64,000 bases of DNA from Lentinula raphanica. Taxonomy: Eukaryota > Basidiomycota > Agaricomycetes > Agaricales > Omphalotaceae. The position numbers were made by a program, and so were the translations under genes. The notes under the pieces are model-generated. The model was given only the letters and a program-made list of their open reading frames with translations. It ran no database searches and was not told where the DNA came from. Shown in pieces: positions 1 to 11,500 of the stretch. Numbering within the stretch: position 1 is the first letter of the stretch; each line of letters opens with the position of its first letter. Where the stretch lies: positions 496,001 through 560,000 of the forward strand of contig JANVFP010000001.1 of the NCBI GenBank assembly GCA_027919835.1. The letters are read 5' to 3'.

Positions 1-2174
1 CAAACCTCTTGACTTTCATTCAACCTCTTCTCGATGCGATTCGTGCTCACACCGGCTTGTGGCTGACCCTGTTGGCCGGCGCTCCACCTCAGAATGCTCA
101 GGATCCGAATTCCGATTTTGCCGTGCTAGCGTAAGGGTTTTTTCTCATGATTTGGGTTACGGTACTGACATCTCTCTCAGAATCAGCTCAGGGACCGCTC
201 AGGGCTTGAAATTTCAAGAGTGGAAACCCAAGGAGTTTGAGTCGAAGGTTATGAATTCATTCTTGCTCTTCTTGAACGCCACTCGCTCCCCTGGTATGTA
301 TTGTATATCTTATTCATTGATGCGTATTCTCATGAAAATTAGACACGCCGAAAACCGCTCATGACATCCCGCAATCCAGAAACGACATACTCAACAACTC
401 GTCACTGATGACCATCCCTGAACCTGGTCCGTCTACCGTTACGGAAAGGGCGAAACGAAATGCCATCAGAAATTCCAAGAAGGCCTCCAAAAACGATGAC
501 GAAGACGATGAAGAGGAAGATGATTATGAAGAGGACAAAGATGACAACGACGAAGATGAAGAAGAGGAGGAGGAGGAGGAGGAGGGCGACAATGATCAGG
601 AGGAAGAGGACGAGGAGGAGGAAGAGGACGAAGAGGACAAGGAAGAGGATTACTTTTTCGGTCTTCACCCGAACCGCCGAGCAAAGATTCATCCGGAAGG
701 CCTGAAATACTTGGCCACCCTTTCTCGTGAAGATCGCCGCGATGCCCTTGCGCCCCTAATCAGACGTCTTTCGGCTTACGAGTTCCAACGCGCAAACAAC
801 GTCTTGTGTAACCATTGGTACATGCTGCAAATCACCCAAGGTCGCACAGCGACTGATATCATCTTGAACGGTCCTTCGTCTCCAACTTCTGCTGTTCATA
901 CTTCGCAATCTCCTTCTTGTGCTCGTGCACCTCAAGTACCACCTACCCATAATTCACAGCCTACTTCTTCCGCTTCTTCATCACAAACATCCCCTCACTG
1001 TAATCCGGAATCTCCTCCCCGCGTTGACTCGGAACAATTACCCTCAGCACCCGCTACCGATGGCTGTGATATGGCCCTCACAAATCCTTCAAATTTGGCA
1101 ACCGCAGCTGACAAGATTCCTGCAGAACATTCCTCGCGAGTTTCTTTGACACCTTTGACATCTGCTGACCTTACGGATTTGTCGGCTACTGGTTCCTCAG
1201 CGCCCAATCCTGATTCCCATTCGTTGGCTCCTGGTTCCTCAGCACCCAATACTGATTCATCGATTACTTGTTCTTCCGCCGCGGTCAACCCTGATTCATT
1301 GACTAGTTGTTCTTCAGCGCCCAACACTGATTCGTTGCCCAATACACCTCCGTCGGCTGATACCATTTCGTCAATGCCTGACAACGTCCCCTCTCCGGCT
1401 TCACCACCCGATTCCCCTCCGTCGGCTGATAGCATAACGGTTGATCTAACTGGCTGTCCGAAATGGCTTGCTGATGCATATGAAGCCCTTTCGACAGAAG
1501 GCTGTCCCCAAGACCCATTATGGCACAAAATCCTGTCTGATCTGGTAACGTTTGAATGATATCATTCATTCAAGAACCCGAATGGCAATGTTAGTAACTC
1601 AGTTCATCTCTATCTGCCGCTCCAAATATTGATCATTATACATAGGGATCTACTTTCCCATCCACAGGTCGTCCTCAAGCTTTCGCCTGGTGGTTTCAGA
1701 ATCGAAAGACAGTCACTCGCCTACCACTGGACGAGAAATTCGGTGATCTACATGGCTTCGCAACTCAGTGGTGGAAATGGTATTCAATTATCAACCCTGA
1801 ATGGTGCGAACGCGATGTGACAGGTAGGATTGTGGTCGACGGTTCTGGTGAAGGAGAGTGGGAGGAATTTGACCGATCCAGCCAAAACAGAATGCTCAGC
1901 CTTGTCGTTTCGCTGCACTGGTGGTATCGGCGTTTGGACAGCCCTTCTTCTGACTGGTTAGCAGCCCTGCTCGATATTTCCTGGGTTCTCTCGGAATTGG
2001 TATGGTCAAATCGGTGAGGAATTTCCCTTGTCATTGATTTCGTCCCTTGTTAACGATCTCAACAGCCCTCATCATCGCAGCAAAGCCAGCAAACGTGCAT
2101 TATCAGAAAGCTCCGACGGTGAGGAAAAACAACGCTATTCACGACGCCTTCGCACTCGCCAAGACAATCTGTAA
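1..2174 (+). CDS. Hypothetical Agaricomycete protein, 5' end outside window
   Basis: I see a spliced gene entering from the left edge. Exons that keep one frame are <1-130, 181-293, 343-1544, 1646-2013 and 2066-2174, with GT-AG introns and stop TAA at 2172. The first visible part reads LLTFIQPLLDAIRAHTGLWL, then a middle exon with a run of Asp/Glu (about 490-645), then a long Ser/Pro/Thr-rich segment with repeated SSAPN-type units (about 860-1440). The C-terminal exon is Trp-rich (FAWWFQNRKTVTRLPLDEKF..., then HWWYRRLD) and looks like a folded domain. The last exon is basic. I do not recognise a named domain; this looks like one of the lineage-specific families common in mushroom genomes near KDZ elements. 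No lesion was seen, so it may be functional. The acidic tract and Trp-rich end suggest a nuclear or chromatin role, but that is only a guess. Confidence 0.6.
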
Positions 2175-2330
2175 ATCCCTTTGTATATTTTAAATATATG
2201 CGCAATTTATATATTTCTTACTAGTCATTTTCTCCGTTTACGCGTGAACTGGATTGAACGTATAACAATAGAGAGTCGCCAAATCAACGGACCGTGTCCT
2301 ACCGCAAATTTTCCCATTTTCTTGTTTAGC

Positions 2331-3213
2331 ATGAACTTCTCTGTTATCTCCATTTCAGACGACGAAGATTCTACATCTGAATCATCCCTCACATCAACCA
2401 CTAACTCTCTGTTCTCCAATCAGATGAGCCAAGTCGAACGGGCTGCTTGTTCCCCCCCCGGTGTACGGGTCGTCTGCACCAACCAAGAGGTCTGGACGCA
2501 ACTACAAATTCTACGTCATTTTTGTGGGTGATCAGCCTGGTTGTTATCGAGACTGGTAAGTAAACTACGACTATGTGTGATCCTTTCATCAACTGAATTT
2601 CCTGATTTCTAGGGCTGATGCGAGTGGGCGGGTGACCAATTATCCCGGTAACATGTGACACAAGGGATATGATTCATATGAGCAGGCCCTCGCTGGATGG
2701 CGTCAACATTGCCTTGGGTTCCATAAACACCCCCCCGGCTTTGTCGATGGCACGTTGTTTGTAGCTCCCCATCCTCCTGAAATCCCCAAAACTCCGCCCC
2801 CCACCACTCCTCCCCCTGCTAAAATCAACACCGTCTCTATGACTCCGTCGAGTCCGATCGGGACTTCTAACCGGATTAATCCTAGCGCTTTCCCTCCCCT
2901 TGTTTCTCCAGTTCCCACGTCCCCTTCGCCTTCTCATGTGGATCCATCTCTGAGGGCTGGACAGGCTTCGACGCCACAGCGCCGAAATCGAATCTGGGCT
3001 ATTCATTTCCCTAGATTCAACAGTGTGGTTCCCTCGAGGTATGTATCCCTACAACGTTCTTCAACTCACAATTGATTGTCTTCTGTCATTAGTGCTCAAG
3101 CGGACAAAATCCTTGCACGAGCTGTACAGGAGGGAGATGAGGTTGAGATTCGCGAGGTTGACGGTGTTGCCCAAGCTCAGGAATGGTTCGGTACACTTTC
3201 ACTAGATGAATAG
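2331..3213 (+). pseudogene. RNase H1 N-terminal (viroplasmin-like) domain protein, damaged
   Basis: The ATG at 2331 opens a Ser/Asp-rich leader. After an 8-C run at about 2452-2459 the frame must change by one base to enter the domain: KFYVIFVGDQPGCYRDW, intron 2565-2613, then ADASGRVTNYPGNM and GYDSYEQALAGW. This matches the hybrid-binding domain found at the N-terminus of RNase H1 and in caulimovirus viroplasmin (Y-V-G-x-x-P-G-x-Y-x-x-W ... V...F-P-G...K-x-F-x-S...A-x-x-x-W). A TGA at 2656-2658 falls inside the domain in frame. A Pro/Ser-rich linker and a last exon (DEVEIREVDGVAQAQEWF, stop 3211-3213) follow. The family binds RNA/DNA hybrids; in Agaricomycetes the domain occurs in many stand-alone proteins. 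The homopolymer shift could be a sequencing error, but the separate TGA makes a pseudogene more likely. Confidence 0.6.
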
Positions 3214-3320
3214 TATAGCTCTCTCAGTATATCAATGAAGAATGTTGTTATTGTGCTCCGTATATCGCAACCTAACTTGGTTCTCGCTGCTCGCAACGAC
3301 GCGACATAGTAATATAGACA

Positions 3321-6300
3321 CTAATTTTGTGCTGAGTAGTCCTCAGGACGTTGTAAGCACCCATTCCGACCACAGGATACTGTGAAGCTTTTGTAAAAAG
3401 ACCTGATGAGTTATCCAGGAGCTTTTGAAAATAGTTGTGACGACACAGAGGGGGCTCCGGAAATGGCTCCGGGGGGTGGGCATGCCTGTCACCACCTGTC
3501 ACATCTGACCTATATTTACTGTTTTGGGTAATAAATAATTATCCAGATATTAAATAAGCGGTACATTTGTAAAAAATCCTGATAAACTATAAAAATTCAA
3601 AAAAACCCAAAAAAACCTAATTAGGTCAAATCGGGGTATGTAAACAAAATAGCCTTATATGGTAAAAAATGCTGTAGGATCTATCTAGGTGCTAAAAATA
3701 CCCAAAAAAAATCACTAAAAATGCTAAAAATATGTAGGAATGGTATATAGCCTATTGCAGATCCAGGCATCCAAAAATTACCAAAAAAGGAAATTTATGA
3801 TGATGATGTCATCTTGTAGCAAAAAATCTGAAAAAAATCCTAAAAATAGTCAAAAAATTCAGGGGTGCCTTGTTGGCCCTGAAAATGCAAAATAAAAAAA
3901 AACACGCGACAAGTGTAAAAATTTTTGTCACTCCAAATCATACCAAATCCACTATATAGTCAGTATATATAATGTATATGCTATATTTAGCATCCTAGTA
4001 CCCTCATTGGGCTAAAAATAGAACTTGATCTCATCTGGTAGCAAAAAATCTGAAAAAATCATAAAAAATACTCAAAAAATTCAGGGGTGCCTCATTGGCC
4101 CTGAAAATGCAAAATAAAAAATTTTACACGACACAATTGAAAAACAACATCATTCCAAATCTTATCAAATTTACTATATAGTTAGTATATATCATGTATA
4201 TACTATTTATAGCATCCCTAGTACCCTCAATCACTTATATCACTCAAGAATCCTACCAAACTGACAACATTGAGTAAATGTAATGTACATGGTATTTTTA
4301 GCACACCTAGTACCCTTAAAAACTCAGAACAATTTATATCACTCAATATGTTCAGTATACTTAGTACTCATCACATTTAACACACTAAAACTCAGAACAG
4401 TACTTATATGTATCATACTTAACACAGTTGGCAATGAAAATACTCAAAACAGTGTTATCAGTCACTATACTTAACACACTTAACAGTCAAAAAGTCGGAA
4501 TAATGTTACTTGATATACATAACACACTCATTGTTATACTACAACACACTTATAACAACGAGTTTTGGGCGCTTATGGGCGCTTATTTGGTATTTTTGAG
4601 TCGAAATTCTTTAATAGCACACTCAATAATTTTTGTGTGGGGTTTATACTGTGTAAGGATGTTGTTTATATCATACTACACTTGATACAATTTGGAGAAC
4701 TCAAGATTACAGCCTGTGGGGCTGGCTATATTGTGATCTTTTGTGATATAACAGTGTTTTATGTAAATGTCAATGCATACACCCATGTTATGAAGTCAAA
4801 CTGCTACTGGGTCATGGAAAGAGTCATCCTACAACCTATTCCATGCTAACTCTATGTGATACAGCCAAGAGATCTGTAATGGGGGTCATTGAATATGACA
4901 TCTATTGTTACATGTAGGTGTAGACATCTATAGTGTACATGAAACATGTACATATATATCACAGAGTCCAATAGTCATAGTGAGTATCTGAACCATGTCC
5001 AGACACTTCTAGTAGACTGTAGGAGTGATTCCCTCATGAACCACCATCAGTATACTTGCATTACATGGACATATGCATTGACATTTACATAAAACACTGT
5101 TATATTTCAAAAGATCACAATATAGCTAACCCGACAGGTTGAATTTTCGAGTTCTCTGAATTGTATCTAGAAGAATATGATATAGACAACATCCTGACAC
5201 AGTATAGAGCCCAGACAAACATTATTGAGTGTGCTATTAATGAATTTCGACTCAAAAACACCAAATAAGCGCCCATAAGCGCCCAAAACTCGTTGTTATA
5301 AGTGTGTTATAGTATAACAATGGGTGTGTTATGTATATAAAGTAACATTGTTCCGACTTTTTGACTGTTAAGTGTGTTAAGTATAGTGACTGACAACACT
5401 GTTTTAAGTATTTTCATTGTCAACTGTGTTAAGTATAATACATATAAGTACTGTTATGAGTTTTCATGTGTGAGGTTTGATGAGTGTTAAGTGTACTGAA
5501 TATATTGAGTAATATAAATTGTTCTGAGTCATCAAGGGTACTAGGTGTGTTAAAAATATCATGTACAATATATTTAATACCCCAAATCATTCAGTTTGGT
5601 ACGATTCTTGAGTGATATAAGTGATTGAGGGTACTAGGGGTGCTATAAATAGTATATACATGATATATACTGACTGTGTAGTGGATTTGGTATGATTTGG
5701 AGTGATGTTGTTTTTCAATTGTGTCGTGTAAATTTTTTTATTTTGCATTTTCAGGGCCAATAAGGCACCCCTGAATTTTTTGAGTATTTTTTATAATTTT
5801 TTCAGATTTTTTGCTATCAGATGAGATTAAGTTCTATTTTTAGCCCAATAAAGGTACTAGGATGCTAAATATAGCATATACATCATATATACTGACTGTA
5901 TAGTGGATTTGGAATGATTTGGAGTGATGAAAATTTTTACACTTGCCGCGTATTTTTTTTTATTTTGCATTTTCAGGGCCAACAAGGCACCCCTGAATTT
6001 TTTGACTATTTTTAGGATTTTTTTCATATTTTTTGCTACAAGATGACATCATCATCATAAATTTCCTTTTTTGGTAATTTTTGGATGCCTGGATCTGCAA
6101 TAGGCTATATACCATTCCTACATATTTTTAGCATTTTTAGTGATTTTTTTTTGGGTATTTTTAGCACCTAGATAGATCCTACAGCATTTTTTACCATATA
6201 AGGCTATTTTGTTTACATACCCCGATTTGACCTAATTAGGTTTTTTTGGGTTTTTTTGAATTTTTAAAGTTTATCAGGATTTTTTACAAATGTACTGCTT

Positions 6301-7186
6301 ATTTAATATCTGGATAATTATTAATTACCCAAAACAGTAAATATAGGTCAGATGTGACAGGTGGTGACAGGCATGCCCACCCCCCGGAGCCATTTCCGGA
6401 GCCCCCTCTGTGTCGTCACAACTATTTTCAAAAGCTCCTGGATAACTCATCAGGTCTTTTTACAAAAGCTTTACAGTATCAGCTGTTCCGACGTTGGCAA
6501 TAGTTGGTGAAAGGTCTCGGGCCCCATTTCTCGATATAACGGCTGTAAGAAAGACTTCGAAGACTTGTTTTCAAAAAACGGATGAATGAACTTACAGTGA
6601 TCGACGACGATCTTCACCATATCGACGTTCTTCGCGATGGCTAGGAGATTAGTTTAATATGTATGCATGAATAACGAAGTCAGAACAACTTACATCTTGC
6701 GGTATCGTTCCTCGTATACTTTTTGCTTATGTCGCTCGTCTTGAAGATCGGCAGCCCGTCGTCTAACACTTGTATTCTAGAACGACGATGCTGCTTTCAT
6801 GAATGATAACTCACTTAGCCATGCGTTCTTTGGCTTTGGCTCGCCTAGCCTCCTTATTCCTATCGAATTGAGAGAAATGATATCAAGATCATACTTATCG
6901 ATGACTTTCGGAAAGTTGCCATACCTCTCTTCATATCGTTTTCGAGCCTTCTGTTGCGGTGTGAGATCAGCTGGAGGATCAAGTTTACTGCTTTCAGAAT
7001 CTGCGCCAGAGACAGTAATCTCTGGCTTGTATTTTGCATAGTCTCTAGCAGTGAGACCCTTTCGTAGATATTCTGCTAGAGATATCTCGAATTTCGGGCG
7101 GTCTAATGTGTAACGTGGCCAGTTCGCGATGCATTATGAACACATCTGTAAGAGAAACACATACCATATTTCTTCTTATCCGACAT
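3321..7186 (-). pseudogene. Small basic hypothetical protein split by a giant palindrome
   Basis: Minus-strand gene starting at ATG 7184-7186 (MSDKKKYDRPKFEISLAEYL). Six short exons join through GT-AG introns (for example 7103-7164). They give a basic, Arg/Lys/Glu/Ala-rich, probably helical protein with segments such as KARKRYEER, NKEARRAKAKERMAK and RRRAADLQDERHKQKVYEER. The last exon reads RYIEKWGPRPFTNYCQRRN and is cut by palindrome A1 at 6485/3371. Removing the element and one copy of its TTCCGAC duplication continues the frame to a TAG at 3321-3323 (GCLQRPEDYSAQN). Such Arg-rich repeat proteins are common in mushroom genomes; the function is unknown. Only about 16 C-terminal residues are displaced, so a truncated product might still work. 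Confidence 0.55.
3371..6485. mobile_element. Giant palindromic element A1 (3,115 bp)
   Basis: The two halves are inverted copies of each other over about 1.4 kb: for example the segment around 4565-4600 is repeated in reverse complement around 5255-5290, and the 3600-4140 region reappears at 5700-6250. The left end begins CACAGGATACTG and the right end finishes CAGTATCAGCTG. The element is flanked by perfect 7-bp target duplications, TTCCGAC at 3364-3370 and 6486-6492. The centre (about 4760-5080) is not palindromic and forms a loop. Compared with copies A2 and A3 it lies in the opposite orientation, and its arms have diverged more. Short open frames in the arms are not conserved as protein. 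It is inserted in the last exon of the minus-strand gene 3321-7186. Confidence 0.9.
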
Positions 7187-7445
7187 TCTCTTGTCAATCA
7201 AGGATCGTGTACAGGCGAGATTGTAGATGGATGTAGGTGAAATTGTGGATGGATGTAACGCAGTGAAGAGCTACTTAGCGTGCACAAGTCACTTACCGCT
7301 TATGTGGCCAGTTTCCGATATCTCAGTCGAAGCTTTACTTCAATAAATATTTTTACTGTTCCTACTATTCAGCTGATTATTCATGCAGAGTGAGATATTC
7401 GAGAAGATATTCGAGAGATATTCCATTACAATATGTATATTATAT

Positions 7446-8115
7446 CTACGGCAATTGAGCATGGGCAATAACATGTAAGTCGCGGAGTTCCTCTTTTGCA
7501 AACCTCAAAAAGACGAGGTCGTCCTCTATTTCCTTTGCCTTTCTCTTTTTGTCTGCCAAATTTTGCACCAACACCTCAATTTCACTCGCAAGCTCTTCCT
7601 TCTGTTGAAGGCGGGAACGGATGCTAGCCTGGACCTCCTGGTATCGTCGCTCTACTTGGGGTAGAGTGAAGGATGGAAAGGGAGCGTGGTCTCTCCATCC
7701 CTGCTCACTGCTACGATAGACTGTTAGGCAAATAGCGAGTCAGTTTTGATTCGACATTTCTATTCATCGTGCACTCACGTTGTATACTGGACCATGCACG
7801 ATTGTCCAAATCATCCAACGCCGTGTTTTGGTCATCTGTCCCAGCGGCGGTGAGATTAGCCGAATGAAAATCCGAGCGTACTGTCTGCAGGACAGTCGAG
7901 CAAGTGAGATGGTCAGTACCCCAGTTGGAAGTAAAAGGTGGGCCCCAGCTCGTGGTCTGTCCATCGCTCCATTCGGCACCTAAACTATGAGACGGGAATT
8001 CATCCAGCCTCGAGAAAACTGCATCATGAACGTTCGACGCCAATTCTGATGGATCCGACGCAGCAGGAGAGGGAGAGGGATCACTGGCAGCAGATAGCGA
8101 AATTGGGGACTCCAT
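7446..8115 (-). CDS. Hypothetical coiled-coil protein, two exons
   Basis: The start at 8113-8115 gives MESPISLSAASDPSPSPAAS; an upstream in-frame ATG at 8166 is possible but less protein-like. Exon 1 is Ser/Asp-rich and ends AWSSIQ. The intron runs from about 7784 down to 7724. Exon 2 reads LYRSSEQGWRDHAPFPSF, then a heptad-like charged stretch (LQQKEELASEIEVLVQNLAD, then KKRKAKEIEDDLVFLRFAKE), and stops with TAG at 7446-7448. Length is about 203 residues. The C-terminal half is predicted by eye to be a coiled coil. It lies head-to-head with the KDZ transposase gene (start 8297), so the 180 bp between them may hold a shared promoter. No named family is recognised; no lesion seen. Confidence 0.6.
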
Positions 8116-8543
8116 AACGATGTTAGCAAGAGAGTATCTCACCAAATACAGTGCCACATACCTCAAGAAACTTCAGGCTCCGATGGAATACGCGTGCAGC
8201 GCTGAGGTGGCTCTAGCTCACCTTGTCCCTTGATAAAATATTCTATAGAATATTGTCAGAATATTGTGTGAATAAAATTAGCCAAAGACAAGCAATATGT
8301 CGCTCTCCGACGGATGTGAGTTGGCCAAGCTGCGAGACTCGCTGTTGTATCTGTCTGCTCTCGCCTTTCAGACTGGCATGAAGTTCAAAAAAGTGAAGCT
8401 TCGCGACATTGTCCCCCTAGCCCTCCGTATGCTACTACCAGCGTTCAGCTCGACGAGCTTTCAAACGACGGCCGGCGCGTGAAGAGGAAAACAATGGAGA
8501 CGCAGGTTCCCTCCCCAGTCAAAAGAAGCCGTGTACACTTGGG

Positions 8544-11500
8544 CAGCTGATACTGTAAAACTTTTGTAAAAAGTACCGATAAGTTATCGGGTACCTATTG
8601 CAAATAGTTGTGATAACCCGGAGGGGGTCCCGGAAATGGCCCCAGGGGGTGGTCATGCCTGTCACTATCTGTCACATATGGCTTATATTTACTGTTTTGG
8701 GTAATTAATAATCATCCAGATATTAAATAAGCAGTACATTTTCAAAAAAACTTGAAAATTCATAAAAATTCATAAAAAACCTAAAATGGCCTGATTAGGT
8801 CAGATCAGGATATATAAGCAAATGATGTCATATGATAAAAAATGATGTAGGGCAAATGTGGGTACTAAAAATAGCCCAAAAAATTCCTAAAAATGCAAAA
8901 AATATTTAGGGATGGTATAGAGCCTATTGCAGGTCCAGGCACATCAAAATTACCAAAAAAGGAAAAAATTGATCATGATCTTATCTTGTAGCAAAAACTC
9001 TGAAAAAAATCCTAAAAATAGTCAAAAAATTCAGGGGTGCCTTGTTGGCCCTGAAAATGCAAAATAAAAAAAAATATGCAACAAGTGTAAAAATTTTTAG
9101 AACTCCAAATCATTCCAAATCCACTATACAGTCAGTATATATGATGTATATGCTGTATTTAGCATCCTAGTACCTTTATTGGGCTAAAAATAGAACTTGA
9201 TCTCATCTGATAGTAAAAAATCTGAAAAAATCATAAAAAATACTCAAAAAATTCAGGGATGCCTCATTGGCCCTGAAAATGCAAAATAAAAAATTTACAT
9301 GATACAATTGAAAAACAACATCACTCCAAATCATACCAAATCCACTACACAGTCAGTATATATCATGTATATGCCATTTATAGCACCCCTAGTACCCTCA
9401 ATCACTTATATCACTCAAGAATCAATATATTGTACATGATATTTTAGCACACCTAGTACCTTTGATAACTTAGAACAATTTATATTACTCAATATGTTCA
9501 GTACACTTAGCACTTATCATACCTAACACACTAAAACTCATAACAGTACTTATATGTATTATACTTAACACAGTTGACAATGAAAATACTTAAAACAGTA
9601 TTATCAGTCACTATACTTAATACACTTAACAGTCAAAAAGTCGGAACAATTGTTATACCATAACACACTCATAACAACGAGTTTTGGGCGCTTATGGGCG
9701 CTTATTTGGTGTTTTTGAGTCGAAATTCATTAATAGCACACTCAATAATTTTTGTGTGGGCTCTATATTGTGTAAGGATGTTGTTTATGTCATACTACGC
9801 TTGATACAATTCGGAGAACTCAAGATTACAGCTTTTGGGACTGGCTATATTGTGATCTTTTGTGAGATAACAGTGTTTTATGTAAATGTCAATGCATACA
9901 CCCATGTTATGAAATCAAACTGCTACTGGGTCATGAGAAGAGTCATCCTACAGCCTATTCTATGCTTACTCTATGTGATACAGCCAAGAGATCTGTAATG
10001 AGGGTCATTGAATATGACATCTATTGTTACATGTAAGTGTAGACATCTATAGTGTACATGAAACATGTACATGTATATCACAAAGTCCAATAGTCATAGT
10101 GAGCATCTGAATCATGTCCAGACACTTCTAGTAGACTGTAGGAGTGTTTCCCTCATGAACCAACATCAGTATACTTGCATTACATGGACATATGCATTGA
10201 CATTTACATAAATCACTGTTAGATTTCAAAAGATCACAATATAGCCAGCCCCACAAGTTGAATTTTCAAGTTCTCTGAATTGTATCTAGACGAATATGAT
10301 ATAGACAACATCCTGACACAGTATAGAGCCCACACAAAAATTATTGAGTGTGCTATTAATGAATTTTGACTCAAAAACACCAAATAAGCGCCCATAAGCG
10401 CCCAAAACTCGTTGTTATGAGTGTGTTATGGTATAACAATTGTTCTGGCTTTTTGACTGTTAAGTGTGTTAAGTATAGTGACTGATAACACTGTTTTAAG
10501 TATTCTCTTTGTCAACTGTGTTAAGTATAATACATATAAGTACTGTTATGAGTTTTAGTGTGTTAGGTGTGATAAGTGCTAAGTGTACTGAACATATTGA
10601 GTAATATAAATTGTTCTAAGTTATCAAGGGTACTAGGTGTGCTAAAATATCATGTACAATATATTGATTCTTGAGTGATATAAGTGATTGAGGGTACTAG
10701 GGGTGCTATAAATGGCATATACATGATATATACTGACTGTGTAGTGGATTTGGTATGATTTGGAGTGATGTTGTTTTTCAATTGTATCATGTAGATTTTT
10801 TTATTTTGCATTTTCAGGGCCAATGAGGCATCCCTGAATTTTTTGAGTATTTTTTATGATTTTTTCAGATTTTTTACTATCAGATGAGATCAAGTTCTAT
10901 TTTTAGCCCAATAAAGGTACTAGGATGCTAAATATAGCATATACATCATATATACTGACTGTATAGTGGATTTGGAATGATTTGGAGTTCTAAAAATTTT
11001 TACACTTGTCGCGTATTTTTTTTTATTTTGCATTTTCAGGGCCAACAAGGCACCCCTGAATTTTTTGACTATTTTTAGGATTTTTTTCAGATTTTTTGCT
11101 ACATGATGAGATCATTATCAATTTTTTCCATATTTGGTAATTTTGATGTGCCTGGACCTGCAATAGGCTCTATACCATCCCTAAATATTTTTTGCATTTT
11201 TAGTGATTTTTTGGGCTATTTTTAGTGCCTACATTGGCCCTACATCATTTTTTATCATATGACATCATTTGCTTACATATCCTGATCTGACCTAATCAGG
11301 CCATTTTAGGTTTTTCATGAATTTTTATAAATTTTCGAGTTTTTTTGAAAATGTACTGCTTATTTAATATCTGGATGATTATTAATTACCCAAAACAGTA
11401 AATATAAGCCATACAAGCTCCTTTACCCGTGCCTACGTCACGGTAGTATATATCTTGATTCTTGACTTGCAAGTGTCAAATCACTGCATCTTTGCTGAAG

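Noticed and set aside
402..692. Hydrophobic Leu/Val-rich frame on the minus strand that looks like a membrane protein
   Set aside because: It is the complement of an Asp/Glu codon tract in a better supported spliced gene; such tracts always give false hydrophobic frames.
1544..1668. Intron ending at CCACAG (1667) in the first gene
   Set aside because: It puts the Trp-rich exon out of frame; the acceptor at CATAG (1645) gives phase 0 and an open join.
4565..4849. 80-104 residue frames in palindrome arms (also 9684-9998, 41387-41632, 41869-42108, 58967-59245)
   Set aside because: They look alike because the DNA is alike; the frame is not kept between A and B copies and the ends vary. I see no sign of selection for protein.
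3371..6485. Palindromes as assembly artefacts
   Set aside because: Five separate copies each have perfect and different target duplications, non-palindromic loops, and host genes that rejoin in frame.
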